Below, piece after piece: positions 60,783-64,000 of a DNA stretch of 64,000 nucleotides. Numbering within the stretch: position 1 is the first letter of the stretch; each line of letters begins with the position of its first letter. The notes below the pieces were generated by a model. That model did no database searches, was not told where the DNA came from, and was given only the letters and a program-made list of their open reading frames with translations. Source of the stretch: Zhenhengia yiwuensis (GTDB lineage Bacteria > Bacillota > Clostridia > Lachnospirales > Cellulosilyticaceae); NCBI RefSeq assembly GCF_014384995.1, contig NZ_JACRSY010000001.1, positions 62,001-126,000 of the forward strand, read 5' to 3'. A program made the translations under genes and the position numbers.

Positions 60783-62119
60783 AAGTAGTTATTATTGGTG
60801 GTGTAGCAGCAGGTATGAGTACTGCTACAAAGTTAAAACGTAATCTAGGTGAGCAAGTAGAGATTGTCGTATATGAAAAAGGTAATGAGATTTCTTATGG
60901 TGCATGTGGTATACCTTTTTATGTATCAGACCACATTAAAAAAGGTGAAGACCTTATCGCACGTACACCTGAGCAATTTGCAGCAAGTGGTATACCCGTG
61001 AAAATCTATCATGAAGTAATCGCAGTGGATGAAGTGCAAAAAATGGTTACAGTACGTGACCTTGTAAAGAATGAGACTTTCACAGACCATTATGATAAGC
61101 TTGTAATAGGAAGTGGAGCAGGTGTTAACCGTTTTGCTCCGTTTAATTATCCGTATAACAATTTATATGAAATTCGTAATGTGGCAGATGGTACCTTAGT
61201 TAAGGAACGTCTTCAAGATGCATCTGTAAATCATGTGGTTGTAGTAGGAGCAGGCTTCATTGGTCTTGAAATGATTGAAGCGTGTAAGAAATACAATAAA
61301 CAAGTAACCTTAGTAGAGCTTTCAGATCGTATTTTAAGTGTTATGGATGAAGAAGTAACAAGTGTTTTAACTGAGGAGCTTATTAAAAACGAAGTAAAAG
61401 TCTTTACAGGATTTAAAGCTACTAAACTTATTTCAGAGAATGATAATATTTGTCAGATGGTTATTGCAAATGAGGAAGAGACTATAACGTTAGAAGCTGA
61501 CATGGTTATTAACTGTGCAGGTATTAAACCTTATACAGATTTTATTAAAGGTGTAGATAAAGCAGCAAATGGCGCTATTATCGTCAATGAAGATATGGAG
61601 ACAAGTATATCAGATATTTATGCAGCAGGAGATTGCAGTGTTATGAAATCTTCTGTAACAGGCGCACTCTTATATGCTCCTCTTGGAACAAATGCTAATA
61701 AACAAGGTAGAATTATAGCAGACTTAATTGGTGGTAAAGAAAGAAAGCCTTTCAAATTAATTGGAAGTTCTGCGCTTAAGCTTTTTGAAGTAGATGCTGC
61801 AAAAGTAGGTATTTCTGAAAATGAAGCCAAAAGATTAGGTATTCCTTATAAGGCTAATACTATTACAGGAAATAGTTATGCTTCTTATTATGGCAATGAA
61901 AAAGTGACAATTAAAGTCATTTATCATGCTGAGACAAGAAAAATATTAGGTGCTCAAGCCGTAGGAAGTGGTGTTGTAGTACCAAGAGCCAATTATTATG
62001 CTATTGCTATTTATAGCGGTCTTACAGTTGATGAATTTGGCTTTATGGATTTATGTTATTCACCACCATTTAGCGGTGTGTGGGATACAGCACTGATTGC
62101 ATCTAATACAGCTAAATAA
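60779..62119 (+). CDS. CoA-disulfide reductase / NADH oxidase-like flavoprotein
   Basis: 446 residues of the pyridine nucleotide-disulfide reductase family. The FAD motif VIIGGVAAGMSTATKL opens the protein, and the redox-active Cys43 lies in SYGACGIPF, the same position as in CoA-disulfide reductase. An NAD(P)H loop VVVGAGFIGLEMIEACKK is near 155, and the C-terminal dimerisation domain begins near 325. There is no rhodanese extension. It could reduce CoA disulfide, polysulfide or mixed disulfides formed with cystine. It starts within the symporter gene (ATGA overlap), so the two are translationally coupled. Confidence 0.9.
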   Translation: MKVVIIGGVAAGMSTATKLKRNLGEQVEIVVYEKGNEISYGACGIPFYVSDHIKKGEDLIARTPEQFAASGIPVKIYHEVIAVDEVQKMVTVRDLVKNETFTDHYDKLVIGSGAGVNRFAPFNYPYNNLYEIRNVADGTLVKERLQDASVNHVVVVGAGFIGLEMIEACKKYNKQVTLVELSDRILSVMDEEVTSVLTEELIKNEVKVFTGFKATKLISENDNICQMVIANEEETITLEADMVINCAGIKPYTDFIKGVDKAANGAIIVNEDMETSISDIYAAGDCSVMKSSVTGALLYAPLGTNANKQGRIIADLIGGKERKPFKLIGSSALKLFEVDAAKVGISENEAKRLGIPYKANTITGNSYASYYGNEKVTIKVIYHAETRKILGAQAVGSGVVVPRANYYAIAIYSGLTVDEFGFMDLCYSPPFSGVWDTALIASNTAK

Positions 62120-62133
62120 TTAATAATCAAATC

Positions 62134-62165
62134 AAAACATCAGTCTTTTAGGCTGATGTTTTTTA
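62134..62165 (+). terminator. Terminator of the cystine operon
   Basis: A 10-bp stem (62134-62143 with 62153-62162) and a T run to 62165. Confidence 0.85.
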
Positions 62166-62304
62166 TTTGCAAGAAAGTACATACTATAAGTGAAGCATAT
62201 AAAACAAGGAAAAAATTACTAAAATAATCCGTAAATATAATTATATAATGATATTGACAATAAAAATAAAAAGTCATACAATAATACCATAAAGAGGTGA
62301 TGAG

Positions 62305-62952
62305 ATGAAGAAAAGTGTATATAGTATCGTTCTTATGGATGATGTAGTAGAAGCAATAGATGCACTTGCCTATAGACTAGGAACAAGTCGCTCGAATTTA
62401 ATTAATCAAATATTAGCAGAAAAGGTAGCACTCATTACCCCAGAAATGCAAATGAGAAATGTGTTTAATGAAGTAGAGAAGCTATTGGATGGCTATAGCC
62501 ATTTTCAGATTCAACCTCAGGCAGCAGATTCTATGATGAGTATACGAAGTGTTTTAAGATATAAATATAATCCAACTATTCGGTATGCTATTACATTAGA
62601 TCGAAGTGCAGGAAGTAGAATAGGTGAACTCAAGGTAATCTCTAGAACGCAGAGTGATGTTCTTCAAAAATACCTGTCACACTTTTTTGAGTTATGGACT
62701 ATGCAGGAGAAGCAGGTAAAACTTCCAGGATGGCAAATTGATCAGGGAGGTAAGTGGATGCGTGAGCTCATTAAACAGGATGATAGGATTTGTGAAGGGG
62801 AACAGATTGCAAGTGCTATTGCAGATTATATTAAAGCGGTAGATAAAGGGATTAAAATTTATTTCCAATATATCGATAATATACCGTATTTAAATAGGGA
62901 ACTTAGCAATCATTTTAATACGTATATACAAAGTAGTTTAATACTTGTTTAA
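62305..62952 (+). CDS. Ribbon-helix-helix protein with unknown C-terminal domain
   Basis: 215 residues. The first 45 residues fit a CopG-type ribbon-helix-helix (SVYSIVLMDDVVEAIDALAY; LGTSRSNLINQILAEK), a DNA-binding fold. Residues 60-215 are not recognised; they contain YNPTIRYAITLDRSAGSRIG and a predicted helical end with aromatic residues. It is preceded by AGAGGTGATGAG and lies 33 bases upstream of clpB in the same direction. A role as regulator of clpB or of itself is conceivable but not shown. Confidence 0.8.
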   Translation: MKKSVYSIVLMDDVVEAIDALAYRLGTSRSNLINQILAEKVALITPEMQMRNVFNEVEKLLDGYSHFQIQPQAADSMMSIRSVLRYKYNPTIRYAITLDRSAGSRIGELKVISRTQSDVLQKYLSHFFELWTMQEKQVKLPGWQIDQGGKWMRELIKQDDRICEGEQIASAIADYIKAVDKGIKIYFQYIDNIPYLNRELSNHFNTYIQSSLILV

Positions 62953-62985
62953 AATTAATACCTATAAATGAAGGAGGGTATTTGT

Positions 62986-64000
62986 ATGAATATGCAAAAG
63001 TTTACACAAAAATCATTAGAAGCTTTAAATCAAGCACAAAGCGTTACAATCAGTCATGAAAATACACAGGTTGATCAAGAGCATGTTTTCTATGCCCTTT
63101 TAGATCAAGAAGATGGACTTATTCCAAGTATTTTAACTAAAATGAACTGTGATGTAAAAGCTGTTAAAGAAGCGGTTGTAACAGCTATTAATAAAAAACC
63201 AAGAGTTTCAGGACCAGGTAGAGAGCCGGATAAGATTTATATTTCACAAGATGTAGATAAAATGCTTGTGAAGAGTGAAAAAATAGCTGGAAAGATGCAA
63301 GACGATTATATTTCTGTAGAACATATTATGCTTGCACTTATTGAGACTGCTAACTATGAAGTAAGTAATATACTTCGTGCTTATAATATTAATAAGAAAA
63401 ACTTCAGTGAAGTGCTTAAAACAGTGCGTGGTGCTAGCCGTGTAACAAGTGATGCACCAGAAGGCACATATGATGTACTTTCTAAATATGGTTATGATCT
63501 AGTACAACGTGCAAGAGATGGCAAGCTAGACCCTGTTATTGGTCGCGATAGTGAAATTCGTAATGTTATCCGTATTCTTTCTCGTAAGACAAAGAATAAT
63601 CCAGTTCTTATTGGTGAACCTGGCGTAGGTAAAACAGCTATTGCAGAAGGACTTGCACAACGTATTTTAAATGGTGATGTTCCAGAAAGTCTTAAAGATA
63701 AAACAATCTTCTCACTTGATATGGGGGCACTCATTGCAGGGGCTAAATTTAGAGGAGAGTTTGAAGAACGTCTTAAAGCTGTACTTGAGGAAATTAAGAA
63801 AAGTGAGGGGCGTATTATCTTATTCATTGATGAAATTCATAATATTGTAGGAGCAGGTAAAACAGAAGGCTCTATGGATGCAGGTAACCTTCTTAAACCA
63901 ATGCTTGCAAGAGGGGAGCTTCATTGTATAGGCGCGACTACTCTTAATGAACATCGTCAATACATTGAGAAAGATGCAGCGCTTGAAAGACGTTTTCAAC
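62986..64000 (+). CDS. clpB: ATP-dependent chaperone ClpB (partial, 3' end outside window)
   Basis: The window holds the first 338 codons. Residues about 1-145 are the double Clp_N repeat (FTQKSLEALNQAQSVTISHE; MQDDYISVEHIMLALIE). The first AAA+ module follows with Walker A GEPGVGKTAIAEGLA near 207, Walker B IILFIDEIHNIVGAG near 280 and the arginine finger region near LERRFQ at the edge. ClpB disaggregates proteins with DnaK. AGGAGGGT precedes ATG 62986; the CIRCE or CtsR sites often seen upstream are not evident. Confidence 0.95.
   Translation, partial: MNMQKFTQKSLEALNQAQSVTISHENTQVDQEHVFYALLDQEDGLIPSILTKMNCDVKAVKEAVVTAINKKPRVSGPGREPDKIYISQDVDKMLVKSEKIAGKMQDDYISVEHIMLALIETANYEVSNILRAYNINKKNFSEVLKTVRGASRVTSDAPEGTYDVLSKYGYDLVQRARDGKLDPVIGRDSEIRNVIRILSRKTKNNPVLIGEPGVGKTAIAEGLAQRILNGDVPESLKDKTIFSLDMGALIAGAKFRGEFEERLKAVLEEIKKSEGRIILFIDEIHNIVGAGKTEGSMDAGNLLKPMLARGELHCIGATTLNEHRQYIEKDAALERRFQ

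Noticed and set aside
1..64000. CRISPR arrays, insertion sequences, integrases, prophage genes
   Set aside because: No direct-repeat array with spacers, no transposase or integrase motif and no attachment-site duplication at either tRNA was seen.

Overview
The window is chromosomal DNA of a low-GC, anaerobic Gram-positive bacterium of the class Clostridia. Gene content fits a Lachnospirales-type organism (a Cellulosilyticum-like genome is my impression, untested). Supporting signs are the anaerobic (early-cobalt) cobalamin route, glycyl-radical and hybrid-cluster enzymes, strong AGGAGG ribosome binding sites, sigma-A promoters, many short intrinsic terminators and tRNA genes without an encoded CCA. 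I see no insertion sequence, prophage or CRISPR array. It reads as core and near-core genome in short operons.

Layout: 1-2204 (minus) is a polar amino-acid ABC importer, cut by the left edge. 2363-5059 (minus) holds a MATE exporter and an AlaX-type editing protein. 5222-8385 holds a DUF445 protein and a HelD-type helicase. 8424-17060 is a cobalamin riboswitch with its terminator, then cbiD-L-F-G-H-J-ET and a cbiA-cbiC fusion, and a closing terminator. 17101-18947 is a sigma-A gene and a DUF3793 gene. 18944-24747 holds a TDT transporter, a divergent LysR regulator, superoxide dismutase and an operon for the YjjI glycyl-radical enzyme, its activase and a membrane protein. 24777-29721 holds an anion permease, VanZ, the hybrid-cluster protein with a divergent Crp/Fnr regulator, and DegV. 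29871-34660 holds DedA, an M32 carboxypeptidase, a HAD phosphatase, tRNA-Leu and a GH20 hexosaminidase.

34707-43672 is a high-affinity potassium cluster: kdpA, kdpB, kdpC, an unknown gene at the place called kdpX in some clostridia, kdpD and kdpE. Matching direct repeats precede kdpA and kdpD. Pyruvate kinase follows; just beyond its stop lies the frameshifted remnant of a C-terminal PEP-utiliser-like domain. Then come a 41-residue small ORF, lrgAB, tRNA-Thr, a CBS-ACT protein, a second DegV, an AbgT transporter, a CDF metal exporter, a HAD phosphatase, a CorC-like protein, QueT with a possible preQ1-type leader, a methyltransferase, a 48-residue Cys-rich protein and an ABC-F ATPase. 58066-62119 looks like a cystine/cysteine-use operon: cysteine desulfidase, TcyP-like symporter and CoA-disulfide-reductase-like flavoprotein. 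A ribbon-helix-helix protein and the 5' part of clpB end the window.

I found no clearly new multi-gene defence or mobile system. The best leads are the decayed pyruvate kinase extension, the paired KdpE-like boxes with a 17-bp inverted repeat before kdpD, the CbiA-CbiC fusion, the cystine operon, the palindrome between hcp and its regulator, and the leader of queT.
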